NCBI RefSeq assembly: GCF_963966145.1
Contig: NC_091052.1
Coordinates: 12,896,001 to 12,960,000 of the forward strand
DNA: 64,000 bases
Origin: Tenebrio molitor
Taxonomy: Eukaryota > Arthropoda > Insecta > Coleoptera > Tenebrionidae
Direction: 5' to 3'
Program-made: the position numbers and the translations under genes
Shown: piece by piece, positions 23,421 through 35,530 of the stretch
Position numbering within the stretch: position 1 is the stretch's first letter
Layout: each line of letters opens with the position of its first letter
Notes under the pieces: model-generated
Seen by the model: the letters and a program-made list of their open reading frames with translations, nothing else
The model's database searches: none
What the model was told of the DNA's origin: nothing

Positions 23421-26400
23421 AATTGCAATTTTCACTGATATCACTAAACGTAGAACAATGCAATTTTTCGCAGTGCATTTGCAACTTCAAAATCTATCAA
23501 TATCTATTTTATAGCATATCTACAGAAACCTCCAAATATTGTATGCACTTTTTCTCTTATATCACATGCGCAATTTATATAAAGAGATCTCCTTGACAAA
23601 CGGATGTTGTTTTCTCCCTTTGCTTCAGCATTACGAACTGCACAAACACAATTTTTATCTTGTCAAAATATTCTTTGCAACCTTTCCCTTGCCATCTCTG
23701 GCACGCGAAACGCCACAAGAAATAGTAAATAGATGTGACGCTCCAACAATTTTATCATCGCTTACTTTTTACTTGTCCCACCCCACGTTGCGGCTTTATT
23801 ACTCTCAGACGCAGAGTCCCGCCACCGCATAAATTACTCTTCCCCTTCCAGACTGCAGTATCCTTGTGGGGAATGCAACAGTATTGTCGAAAGTAGTTAT
23901 TTGGAGGCCACAACTCAACGACACACAGCCCTCGGGCATGCTTCGGCGGTATCACGACGCCCACAGACGTCGCAGTCTGGAAAATCTTTCGCGTCCTTTA
24001 CGGCCTAACCATCTTTGGACAACACACAAAAAGCCAGTCGAAGATTTTTCTTATTTATGTGGAGCTGGAGGGTGTAATTTGGCGGTTCTTTTAATGGGAA
24101 TTATTCACGGCGTTGTAGTTCTTTGATGTGGGAGCAACATCGTGCAGGTCAGCTTTAAATTAAAGTTTTATCCTGTTGCCAACCTTGTAAAATATTCTAG
24201 TTTTCCCAAGCCGACGCCGCAATTTTATACATCTACAACGGTACAGGTCTTGAGGGACCCTGTTTGTCTTATTAGCAGGTACTAATAGCGTAATTATACG
24301 TTGCATTAATATTCTGAACTGTCTTAAAATGAACTAATGTCTAGTAAACAAGTGTCGAGTGTCGATTAATAATTTGTTGGGGGTGCGCAGGGGTTGGTAA
24401 ATAATTCTTGAATTTGTTAAACGAGGGATAATCCTTCGGCGACAAATCCGGTGTTTTAGCATACACATGATAAATATTTATGAGTGGAGATTTCAATATC
24501 ATAATGCGACATCGCCGGCCTGAATGACAGTGCACAATTTGAAATTCCACAGTCGAGGAGTCGATATTTGAAAATCAATTAAAAGTTTTTCCGTCGTGCT
24601 GACCCAGCAGAAGTTTTAATGTACCGATCGCCACCCAGAAAATAAACCAGAAAACGTTTTTATATTTGGTGTACATTGTCCGGATGCTTAAGTACTCCCC
24701 TAAAAAGTGTACGACCCGTCGAAATTTGCATACTTTTCATTAAAACACCGGCCACTTTTTTCCCGGTTTTATTCGCAAAAAGGAAATTATTCTGTTCAGT
24801 CATATGCATTTAGTAACGTAGATGTTTACATTTATGGTGGTTTTTTCATGGCGTCGTTTAGACGTGAATAATGCTGATTACCTGAGTTTACCCTGTGTTG
24901 TTTTAAATTATGTGACGCACATAAAGCTCCAAATCGGGGAAAGTCAAATGAGACGCTTTACGGCGCACTACTCGAGAATTCGTGCCGATCGTAAAGCTCT
25001 TCTATTCAGGAAGTGTCGTCTTTGCCGGGACAAAAAATTAAAACGTTTTATGACGCTTTCAGCGGAGAGGTTGCACCGCCGAGGGCGCAAAAAAAATAAA
25101 AAATCACTGCAGCTACAATACCAAATGCAGCGAGGTGTGGAGGGTTGCATAAATTCAATCGGGGAGAAATCTGGAAAAGAAAATTTTTGTTGGAACGAGG
25201 CGGTTAAATCTGAGGGCACTATAAAAAAAAAGTAAATATAGGATGTCAGGAAATGACAGAGTACAGAAAGGAAAAAAAAATATTTACAACACAAAGTACA
25301 ATGACCTTTCAGTTCTGTGAAAATGTATTTACTGTGAATTTCTCAATGATTGAGGAGCGGCGCCTGTTGGAGTATTCTTGGGGGGGCCTTGGCGATAAAG
25401 GTGGTGGGAACGAGTCCTGCAGGCCCGCCGCCCCATCAAAATCTGCAAACAATCGTTATCGCCGTCCCCACATCCATTGAAATCACGATGGCCTAGTACA
25501 TTTCTTGTTCGATAGTGAATGTCAGCAAGAAATGTTCATTAGCTAAGTTACGCAGTAACCGTTAAATAAAACAGCTGTTGTGCGTTGTTCTAATATAGAG
25601 AATGACGTGGCAACGGCTGCGGTAACGAGGGGCGCCATCGCCGCTCACTGTTATGGCTCGGACGAAACAAGAACTGTAGAGAAGGACGGAGTCCCTTTAC
25701 AAGCTCCGCTAATCTGCGAGTTTTCGCATTACTATTTGAAATTCTGACCCGTATTTATCATCTCTTCGGAGGATCTCTTCGAATGGCTCCTAAAATATTT
25801 ACCGACGTTTGTTCAACCGTTACGACAGCAGAGATTGTGACAATAACGGGCGGACATGAGCTTTGGGGAAGTGTAAATCACCGATTCGGTCCGACTGTCG
25901 GAACGTTTTAAATAAAAGGAAAACAGGAAGCGAGGCTTTTTCGAAATCTTATTCGAATTAGGGAGGAAGCGAAAGACAGTCCTCGAGGTGGGAAAGTTAT
26001 TTGTCAAAGGAATAGGAGTGAAAGATCACGTTCCGGTCGAAATATAAAGTTGAAACGATTAGCAATAAAGTTGGGGAAGTGATGTAAAAGTTCGACGCAT
26101 AAACAGTGCCACGGGAGGGCAAAAATTCGGTTAATTTGTCACTTCCCGGACATTGTTCCTCCTGTTTTAATAATATTTTCTCGATTGACTTTTAATTTAG
26201 GAAAGTTGGAGGGCGAGGTGCTCCCCTAAAAGCCATTTAGTAAAAAGCTCAAACGGGTTCGTTCACTCGACCAAGAATCTCAGTTTTACGGAACCGTTTA
26301 AGCGAGTTATGATCTGGACACGCTTCAAATCGAGCAAAGTCTAAGTGCCCCGGAACGTACTCCAACTGGACTAAATCCTGCCACATCTACACTTAAAGCG

Positions 26401-26590
26401 ATCGCCTTTGCCTCCCTATATCAGTTTAACGACTGCCGAGTGTCCAGATTTGTGACCAATCGAATTTTTCTGGACTGTAGCGCCTTCTAACCTGCCGCAC
26501 AAATGTGATTTAAAAAGAATTATAAACCGTGACTGGTATTAAATTCGTTCAGATTTTTCGCAACATTAAATTTTTTTGCTAGGTTTCCTT
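23421..26590. other. Non-repeat segment, no supported gene
   Basis: Largest box-free host segment on this side. It contains ORFs of 97 codons (23539-23832), 86 codons (23866-24126) and 137 codons (24822-25235, plus; a 108-codon ORF overlaps on the other strand). None shows a domain I recognise. A polypyrimidine tract plus AG near 23840-23852 resembles a 3' splice site, but every downstream frame closes without a good 5' splice site. I therefore do not call an exon. Confidence 0.4.
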
Positions 26591-26659
26591 CGGGCTTATT
26601 GCTACTTTCTTCGCATATTTTTCCACGTTTTCCATTAGACATTCTCATGTTAATAATAT

Positions 26660-26894
26660 CAATTTTTTGTTACTGTGCAAATTTACTCCTCTGGTAGCTT
26701 GTTTATTTTCCATTGCTGCTTTAACAAAACTTTTCTTGTATACTCGCAATTTAAAAAAATCATTTTTTATGTAAGTGATGCAACACATAAATATGTTTTC
26801 TTTAAATTGTTAGATCTCAGGGTGTTAGATCTCACCTATCACATTCAACTTCAGAGATATCAAAATATTTAAAAAAAAATCCACCATTTTTCAT
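26660..26894 (-). repeat. Box-monomer cluster G (single decayed monomer)
   Basis: One minus-orientation monomer: the body near 26680-26860 ends in AGAGATATCAAAATATTTAA and a truncated box ATCCACCATTTTTC at 26880-26893. A MITE (26895-27259) abuts the box. Confidence 0.65.
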
Positions 26895-27259
26895 ATATCG
26901 CGCGTTCCAATAAATTCCTGGGCTGAATAGGCGTTGGAAAAATTAAACCGAGAACAGTGTAAAGTTTGAATTTCCCGCCGTTTGACACGAATGACATTTG
27001 TTTATGTTTAATCGGGACATAATTGAACACGTTTGTTTTTAGCAAAGGGTGCCCTTAGATATTTGCTTCGAGAATAGGAATCGTTAAGTTATTTTATTTT
27101 TAATGTAAAACATTGCAAAGAAAGAAAAAAAGAAAGATTTTTGCTCTAAATTTTAGGTTAGCTGTCAACATGGTCCAATTAATCTACGCTGTAAAAAAGC
27201 ACAACAATTGACGGTTAAAACGCCTTCCCAGCCCAGGATTTTATTTCAACGCCCGATAT
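26895..27259. mobile_element. TIR element (~365 bp) abutting a box
   Basis: Left ATATCGCGCGTTCCAATAAA then TTCCTGGGCTGAATAGGCGTT. The right end carries the inverse (AACGCCTTCCCAGCCCAGGA, then TTTTATTTCAACGCCCGATAT). Arms are about 45-50 bp with several mismatches. Interior non-coding. Target duplication not certain. Confidence 0.7.
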
Positions 27260-27509
27260 TATTAATTGCCATTTTGACAATTACTGTGAGTGATGTAAAA
27301 TTGAAGATTTTTGCTCAAATTTTATCATAAAAAATTCTGAAAGACACAGTTTTTGGATTTTATTTGACCCAGAAGAGATACCACAATATTTAACTCACAG
27401 ATAAAAGTATGATTTCCTTTTTTGGTTTCTGCATGATCATTTCTGCAAATTTCAGTTATTTGATCTCTCTTCTGTCGCATCTAACTCGGGAGACATCGAA
27501 ATACTTATA

Positions 27510-28653
27510 CAGGGTGTCTCAGCTAAGACTTTCGAGCCTAATAACTTAGTTATTTTCCAGCGGATTTTTGTGAAATTTAAAATGCAGATATTTTAGACGG
27601 TGAAGAATAAAATCCCATTAATTCAATCACCCAAGTCTTAATAACGTAATTTTTACATGCCTTTTAAAAATGTTGAATCAATTAAGATTTACATAAAAAA
27701 TTTATCGTCAATAAAAAATGCTGTGGAGAAAAACTCGTCCTTGAAAGACGTCTGGTTTGCAAGAAAAAAGCAAACAACTGTGTAAAACGTGGCTGCAAAT
27801 GCAAAAACGTAGACGCGTATGAAACAAACGCGCAATTTTGCAGAATTTTGGTCATCCCTTTTCGCAGAAGCACAGGTGACATATTTGACGTTTATTTTGC
27901 TAACCTTACAAACACTTACAAAGTTAAAGACAACATTTGGACGTAATTTATTATACTGGATGCTTTAATTCTTCCATAAAGGACTAAAATACGATCGGGA
28001 TATTTTAGCAAGGTGATTTAGTTCACGTACGCTTCCTGTGTCTTCAAATAAATTGACGACTTTCTTAACCTTACATTTTGTAAAGCCTACATTTGGATAA
28101 TATTCCACGAGAAAACGAACTGTGTCTTTGAAGGTCTTACGACACTCTCCATAGGCAACATTTTTTTCCTTTTTTAACAATATTGAAATTTCTGCCGCTG
28201 TAGTCTATTTTTAGAGTATTTTCAATAAATTTTCACAATTTGACGTTTCTAAAAAAGCGCGCCCAATTTTGACAGACTTTAAAAGGTGTACAAAATGTTG
28301 CTTGGCTATTAATCAATAATCATCAATTGTTTCAAAAGGTAACTGCTCAAATACCTTCAAATTTTACATTAAATTTTTAACGACAAAATCTAATCTTTTC
28401 GTTGAATCAGACAAGTGATTTACTTAATTGTTCGTGTAGACCCCTATTTTTTAATGTTTAACAATCTAATAATAATCGCGCATAATTTTCGATAAAGGAA
28501 ACACGTGTTAAAATTCCATTTTTTAACTTGAGGTAATTTTATTATTACTAATTGAACCTTCACTGTCGAAAATTTCTGTGTTTTAAATTTCATAAAAATC
28601 CGTTGGCAAATAACCGAGATATTAGGCTCGAAAGTCTTAGCTAAGACGCTCTG
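27510..28653. mobile_element. 1.14-kb TIR transposon derivative (DUF4817-type)
   Basis: The left end CAGGGTGTCTCAGCTAAGAC continues TTTCGAGCCTAATAACTTAG. The right end is the inverse, ending CTCGAAAGTCTTAGCTAAGA..CGCTCTG. Arms can be aligned for about 110-140 bp. Both sides carry TATA (27506-27509 and 28654-28657), consistent with TA target duplication. The interior holds a minus-strand remnant of a transposase-associated helix-turn-helix domain. It is inserted in a box monomer of cluster H. Confidence 0.88.
27965..28204 (-). pseudogene. DUF4817-like HTH fragment of a transposase
   Basis: A minus-strand frame running from a stop at about 28204 down to 27965 encodes roughly 79 residues with no internal stop. 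It includes KKEKNVAYGECRKTFKDTVRF, then a YYPNVGF segment, then KVVNLFEDTGSVREL. This matches the general pattern of the DUF4817 helix-turn-helix (YGEcr.n..etvrlY...yPnr..p....i..l...l.eTGSv), which is found at the N-terminus of insect IS630/mariner-like transposases. There is no ATG at the expected start and no catalytic region within the element, so it is a relic. The assignment is from the motif pattern alone. Confidence 0.7.
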
Positions 28654-29089
28654 TATAAATATTCCCAGCGCATCCACCATTTTTTTTTTAATTATTATTA
28701 ATTGTAATTTTTACAGATTTGCTGACATACAGATTTTTTTGACTAGATCTAATCTTTTTTGGCACGCAGCAGAAATATGTATAAAAATATTTAATTTAAT
28801 TTTTCTTAGAAAATATTTTTTTATGTTCTTCACATTACAAATAAAAACATTATTGTTTTTGGGTAGGGTCTGCATTATTAATTCAACAAATTTTAGTTAT
28901 TGGTTCTCGTCTACCGCATTAAACTTCGGAGATATTAAAATATTTAAATCAATTTATTCCCGGCGCATCCACCATTTTTACTTTAGTAAATTATTAATTT
29001 CACAATTAATATTGGAGCTAGCAACATGCAATTTTTTGCACTATATTCATCACATCAAGATCTACAAAAAACAATTTGTAGGTATTTAA

Positions 29090-32000
29090 AATTTAGGCAG
29101 GTTGAACAAAACGGTGATAGCATTAAATATAAATGGAATAAATTAATTATAAGTTGAGAAAACGGAGAGGAATAGAGTGGATTGAAAATATTATTATTGT
29201 AAAACGTTAACATGGCGAGAAAAAAATCTTTTCCTTGAAGTACTTCAGGCTTTCCAGGACTAATACAAAATTCTCTACAAACTTAGGCGCCTTGTTTATT
29301 TTCGGTGGTTGTTTTTCCGAAATGTTTTTAATACATTCACACTGTCGGAATTTGGTCGGCGAGCGCAAAGCTGGAAGTCTCGCAGCCGCTCGCAACCGCA
29401 AAAATAAATATTTACGGAGGGCCGAATTAAAAAAATCCAATTTAAATTGTCTTTATTTGAATTGAATTGTTCGAGAGTTTGAAAATACCTATTATTAAGA
29501 AACAATCTCGGCAGATATTTCATAATATTATTTTAATTAAAATTTCTACTATTGTTTCACCGAGTTTGCACTGGCAGAACGCGATCCCGTGTTGGCTCTT
29601 TATTAAAAGCAAACAATAAAACCGAGAAACAAGTTCGTACTTGCTCGAAAAATGGAGCACCTGCGAAATCACAACGACGACCGCTCGCTCATCTCGGGGT
29701 CACTTAATTATTATTTCGGGGGAGTCGTGCTGGTGTTGCGTTTATTTGATCCTGATCAAAGTTGTGTGCGAGCCGGGCCCGCTTTGATGTGACAATGGAG
29801 CATCCTTGACGGAGGATAATCCGCAAAGAAAGTATCTCGGCAAAACCTATCTCAACATGCCGGATCATTATTTCCGGTAGTGCGGGCGGAGTCGCTTTCC
29901 GGGGCATCGATTAAGCGCGAACTTTCCGCTTTCCACGGATTATTCTTGCATATTTGGGCGGTTGTCCGGATCGATCAGTTCGCCGCAACAGATCGACAAG
30001 TGTGGCGGTTTTATCCTTTGTAATTTCGGTACAATTGCTTTTATGGCGGCCGACAAACAAAACGTTTTCATTTCGCTCCGCCAGATGGATTGTCATACAT
30101 CATTCAAATAATCGTTTTCAATCAGAAGAGAAACGATCCGTTCTCGTGATTTATTTTTCAATTATTTAGAGATGGCGTTTTTTAATCTCCTCAACGATCT
30201 GCGTTATGTATGACGAGAAACAGGTGTCTCTCCCCTCTTGATAAATTGGCAAACGAAAATGAAATTTTAATTCGCAGATTTACTTCGCTAAATCGAGCAT
30301 TAGTAAAAAGTATTTATTACGGAACCCGGGACTGATATTAACGAGAGCGTTTTGTACCCGAATAGACAAATAGAAGCGAAAGAAAGAGTTTTGTCGGATT
30401 GGCCGAAAACGCACACGTGCACCCCTAGGTGAACCCTAATAACGAACTTTAAATCGACTTCATGAATTAAAGATGAAGTTGTCTCCTCGAACCGAGAAGT
30501 ATGTGCGTTACAAGTCTTGTTTTTGCTCTATTTAGCAGAATAAAACATCATTAAGCATCCAGACCTGCTGAGTGCAAAATTACAACATGTTAATGAGTGC
30601 TTCATCTGTATAAACGCACAGTAAATCTTCTTTTAATATATTCCGCGTTCGCAAACTTCCTCACGCCATTAAGACGTTCGACTTTTTCGGCCCCAAACTT
30701 TCACATCTGCTTTGCATTCGACTTGTCGAGCGCTTTTTTATCGATGGAGTTGTCAACTTTAAATGCATTTACACTTCGAACAATCGACCGGAAAGCTCGC
30801 ACCGATAAATAATAAAATAATCGCGAAATTAATTTGTGCGAGGTCGGCCGGATGCTGCTCCTAATTAAATCTACCTTCGTCAACTTCTAAGTTAATTAGA
30901 CAGAAGTAGAGTAATTCGGAAATTAGCAAAATTGTTTTGAATATTTCACTCCTATCCACTTTAATAACTCAGCTGCCGGGGTTTCCTTTTGTAATATTTT
31001 TGTACATTCCAGGTCCGGGCCGGATTCACTCGACTTTAGTCGAATTTATAAATACACACCTTATATTAAAAAAGTTTGCGACACTTTTACCGAAAGCAAT
31101 TTTGCGCCCCCAAAATGCAAGCATCGATACCGGGACCCAAACTTATACACCCTTATTGGAAATAAACTTTCGAATGTGTTCATTTTATTCATGTTTTCTC
31201 GAGGAGACAAATTTTTCAGATGTGGATTTGACGAGTATGAAATTGTTATCAAGTAGGACAAGGATTAATCAGGCGCGCCACGAGCTCCAGCAAAAATGAA
31301 AGGAAACAACGAAAGAGGATCTATTTTATTAACATTTGAAACAATATTTCAAAGGAATCGGAGTAAGCACCTTACTCTAAGAATCTATTCGGGCAAACTG
31401 TAACGAGTTACAAAGAGCTCTAAACGCCGAAAGAACCGTACAAAGCGGCAGGTTTTTAAGTGTTTCTCGGTGTCTAGAAAATAATATAGAATTCAGGTCG
31501 GACGAAAATTGCAAAGCGAAAACATTTGATTGTAGATAATTATAATTTTCGCAGGAATTTAATACAGACGTGAGAAACTTTACACTTCACCTCACAAGAT
31601 TTTAACATTTCAGTGGACACCTCCTGAGCTGGCTGAAAGCATCTGAAACATGTTTTCCAAATTAAATTGTAATCAAGGGGATGGTATTTTTAGAACTGGA
31701 GAGAAATCACAACACTTGAAAAAATTCGCGACAAAATTATTGTATTTTGGTGTTTAGGCGAGGTGAAAATTTGAAATGTCGCCTCACGGGAAGAAATCAT
31801 TATGTGAGAGAATGCCGGCAAGAAAATTGCGAAATATTAGTCGAGAGTAAAACTACAAGTCGTGAATAGTAGAAATAATAAGATCAAGAGGAATCTGATG
31901 AGTAAAAAGTGGAGCAAAAAGTGTGAAAATGTAGTATTTGTGGATGGTGAAAAACAGGAGTAAATAAGTTGAAACTGGAGGCAAAAAAAAAGAGTAAAAT

Positions 32001-32105
32001 GGCAACAGGGATTATGTGTAGGATGAAAATGTGTTAAAAGTAGAAGATTTGAATGAATCTCAATTTAGAAAAAAAAACTAAAATAAAAGGAAACAGAGAG
32101 AGGCA
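29090..32105. other. Non-repeat segment; purine-rich end
   Basis: GC-balanced DNA with an imperfect GC-rich inverted string near 29355-29400. Several short ORFs (e.g. 30937-31299, 120 codons, plus) have no recognisable domain. From about 31850 to 32105 the plus strand becomes strikingly purine-rich just before cluster I starts. No gene called. Confidence 0.45.
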
Positions 32106-32809
32106 AGAGAAAAAATTCGCGGCGCATTCACCATTTAAAAAATAATTTTTTATTTCTGTTATTTTCGATAGAGAAATGCAATATTGTGCGTTGCGTTAGT
32201 TAAATCAAAATCCATCACAGACACTATTAGAGTGTATCTAGCTGATCAGATAACAAAAATATCAAATTGCTTAATTAAAAAAAAAAAATCACTGGAGCAA
32301 CGATTTTAATAAATCTTAGATTCTATAAAAAATATAACAATGAAGGTTTCCATATTATTTTTATCGTATCAAAATCTGTGGAAGGTGATTTTCTTATCTA
32401 ATCAGTTACGCCACGAAAACATCTAATTAAAGATTTTTGTAAAAATGTTTTCTGCGTAGCGAACAATTTTACTGTTTTCTTAAACACTGTTACAACTAAA
32501 GAAATGCAGTGTTCACTGTGGTATTCCTCATAATGAAATCTAAAGAAGATAGTTTTCAAATATTATTTAGCTTCTCAGCCTGCGATGATATCATGATTCT
32601 TGTAAAAATTTTCCCAGCGCATCCACCATTTTCTCAAATAATACTTTCCTCGACGATATAATAAAATCTGTCAAAGATAGTTTTCAGATAGGTTTCAACT
32701 GACCAGATAATAAATATGTATATCATTCACTTAAATAAAAAAAAATCATTACCTTGCATTACATTACAGAACAGTAGATTCGTGGAATCAAGTTTGTAAA
32801 TAGTTATTT

Positions 32810-32897
32810 ACGAACCGAGTGCGAGAAGACATTTTTCGCACATGAGCGCATTATTTGCGCGAATGTGCCGAAATGTCTTTGCGCATCGAGGTTTGTA
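32810..32897. repeat. GC-rich imperfect hairpin
   Basis: Left arm ACGAACC..GCGAGAAGACATTTTTCGC..CATGAGCGCA and right arm TGCGCGAATGTGCCG..AAATGTCTTTGCGC..GGTTTGT form an imperfect stem of about 40 bp around a loop of roughly 5 nt. It lies within cluster I and is unlike the monomers in base composition. It may be the core of a decayed foldback element or a hairpin RNA precursor. Confidence 0.55.
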
Positions 32898-33645
32898 CAA
32901 TATTTTTTAAAACGAACATTAGCATTTTTAAATTATTACCCAATAGTTCCCAATTTAGAGAACAGATGGCGCTTGCCCAAGTGTCAATCGAATTAATAGC
33001 GATTTATTTTCATTGGAGAAATGACGTTTTGTAAACCATATTTTATTATTATCAAGTTAAATTATTTTCAGAATGCTCAAAAAAGCCAATGCTTTTTGGA
33101 TGATTTTGAAGCACTAGTGCGCGAAATCTACGTTCGCGGTTAACTGTTGCGTTTGCGAAATGTCATTTTGAAGTTAGTGAGTTCAAAAAAGTTGTTTTCA
33201 TATCTTATTTAACCAGTTCAATACGAAAAGCATCAAAACATAATAAAAAAAAAATTCGACATATTTTTAGACATTTTTAGATTTTTCTTAAATAGTCTCA
33301 CACGCAGAGAAATGTGATTGACAGCAAAGGATTCGTCATAACCTAATATAACATATAGAAGACAGTTTTCAAATATGTATTATCTAACTTGTTACTCTAG
33401 AAAGATATAAAGAACCTTGCAAAAATTTTCCCGGCGCATCCACTATTTTTGCAAATAATATTTTGGGAATTCTGGACAAAAATATAGAGAAGCAGTTTTC
33501 TGCGTTGGATTAATTACAGCAAATCTATAGAAACCAGTTTTCAAATCTTATCTAGTTTGCAAAACTATGTCGAGATCTTAGTTAAAACAAACCTGGCGCA
33601 TCCACCATCTGACAAATAATATTTTGCACTTCATTTAATGATAAA

Positions 33646-33948
33646 AGGTGTTTTTTCTTAAGATTTGGCGTCGAAGTTGGCGTTGAAGAGTCGAATGTGA
33701 ATGAACCATTCATTTTAAAAACACTAAATAGGAGATTGAAAACACAAACAACTCGAAAAGTGAGGTTAGATTTAAACAGCTGATCAACCACTCGTCTTAA
33801 AAAGACTGATTTTTGACTCTGCATATTAAAAACACACAGAAAGTGAGGTTAGATTTAAACAGCTAATTAGAGTTGTAATCCGGTGGTCTGTTCACAATCG
33901 ACTCTTCAACGTCAACTTCGACCCCAAATTTAAAAAAAAAACTCCCCT
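33646..33948. mobile_element. TIR element, GTTGAAGAGTCGA family, copy 1
   Basis: The left arm contains GTCGAAGTTGGCGTTGAAGA then GTCGAATGTGAATGAACCA. The right arm (33890-33948) contains the inverse, TTCACAATCGACTCTTCAAC then GTCAACTTCGACCCCAAATTT. Outermost bases are AAGGTGTTTTTT and AAAAAACTCCCC. About 300 bp. Internally GTGAGGTTAGATTTAAACAG is present twice (33760 and 33841). Confidence 0.8.
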
Positions 33949-33974
33949 AGCATTACATTAGTTATTGCAAAATG

Positions 33975-34132
33975 TATCGGGTGTTTTGACCTCATAGTAG
34001 GCGTTGAAGAGTCGATTGTGAACGCACTATACAGGTTACGGATCACGGATCAGCTGTTTAAATCTTACGTTTTACACGAGTGGTGCGTTCACAATCGACT
34101 CTTCAACGCGAAATTTAAAAAAACACCCGATA
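33975..34132. mobile_element. TIR element, GTTGAAGAGTCGA family, copy 2 (158 bp)
   Basis: Ends TATCGGGTGTTTT and AAAACACCCGATA. Both arms contain GCGTTGAAGAGTCGATTGTG or its inverse. It is only about 25 bp from copy 1, in a compact form. The duplication at the insertion site is not clear to me. Confidence 0.8.
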
Positions 34133-35520
34133 TGAAAGGTTGGTCTTAAATCTTGTCTGTTCAGGCAAGAGAAAAAAATAAGACGTTTTTTTCCTCATTA
34201 AATTTTAAATAACAACTACACACTTATTTTTGGTGCGAAGTACAAATGAACAGCTGGAGGAAGTTGCAGGAAGTAGATTAATTACAGCCGGGATGCGTCC
34301 TGCTATCGAGCGCAACTGCATTGTCGTCCCCTCTTCGAAACTCGTTTTCATTTCGATAAAACCAACGTGGAAGTTGTATTCGTACCTGGCGATGGTGATT
34401 TGAATTCGGCTGTCAACTAGATTGCGGTCCATTTGTCAGTTTTCGTAGTAGAATACATACATACTCGATTATAGCGGTCCTATCGCCGCCGGCTTCACCT
34501 GTACAAATCCCAACCGCATTCAAATTCAATTTGTTGATTAACGCAAGCACGTCAGTTCAACGCTGCCAGAATAGATCATCAACAGAGTCGCGCGATAAAT
34601 TCGCTCCCGCCATGCAATTAATTATGCACCGAAATTAATTCCATTAACGTTATCCCCATTGTCGCAACATCTTCGGGACGCTATCTGGCGTGATGTATCA
34701 AGTCCGGTGCCACAGGAAAACACGATTAAAAATATTACGTGAGGACTTGGAGGACCACGAGTCTAAGATAAATACAGATTTTGGGGGAGGGATTCGATAT
34801 GTCGGTGGATGGGGGGGCGCTCCCCAACTTGCGAAGACGAATTCATTATGCAAAACTCGACAGATTGCTCCTTGTCTTTTATTAATATTTATTGTGGTAT
34901 TATAATGTAGTGAATAATTTCGACTTCATTACCGATACAATTAATTCGGATTTGAAGTGGGGCAGTGAAGCTCCTTCGGGAAATATAAAATGAAGAGCGA
35001 TATCCGCAATGACGAAGAACCGACCCTTGATGTATGCGTGCGTGCCGCCCTCGCCGAAGATTTACAATTTCGTAAGCAAACCAAGTCTGGAACAACTCAT
35101 TCGCCTCGAATTTATTACGGCGTCTTTTTTCAGCCGACACTGACCTGGCAATGGCCGAGCATGAGTTGTTTCCGGTTTACCGTCTCAGAATTGATGATAG
35201 ACAAACTCCATTTCCTGGTCATTTCCAAGCTGTCACTCTAAAAGGGGCACCGCCGCAACAATCCTAGATATTATCAAACTTCTCCAGTTTGTCATAGTCT
35301 GCTTCGAGATTGCTTAATCTATTCCATGCAGATCCGACCAGACCTGGCTCGATGGACGGACACTTCGTCACATTCCCAAATAAATTGACAATTTTCTAAC
35401 TCCTATTAAAGACGGACAAACGCGGTTTCTCTTAATTTATTCATTAAGGCGAAGGCTATGGAATGCACTTTCCAGATCCTGTCAAGCTTTTCAATTCGCA
35501 AAGATATCAAGACCCTTTAA
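34133..35520. other. Host-like segment splitting cluster I
   Basis: GC-balanced DNA without boxes. ORFs at 34205-34432, 34690-34905, 34889-35140 and 34990-35241 are short and mutually overlapping; none has a recognisable domain. No gene called. Confidence 0.45.
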
Positions 35521-35530
35521 ATTCAAAATT

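Larger units (their letters stand above)
27300..29065 (-). repeat. Box-monomer cluster H (minus)
   Basis: Boxes at 28661-28680 (CCCAGCGCATCCACCAT) and 28958-28980 (CCCGGCGCATCCACCATT), T variant, with bodies at 27300-27505, 28690-28950 and 28985-29065. A 1.14-kb transposon derivative (27510-28653) is inserted about 10 bp from the first box. The 116-codon ORF at 28739-29089 is an accidental translation of monomer bodies. Confidence 0.8.

Noticed and set aside
23840..24126. Possible exon after a polypyrimidine-AG at about 23,850
   Set aside because: All frames close within about 50-90 codons without a credible 5' splice site, and no known protein pattern appears.
24822..25235. 137-codon plus ORF rich in basic residues
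   Set aside because: No recognisable family. The opposite strand is open for 108 codons over the same stretch, and the lysine/arginine content follows from purine-rich sequence.
28739..29089. 116-codon plus ORF in cluster H
   Set aside because: It runs across box-monomer bodies in the antisense direction and is not conserved in other monomers.
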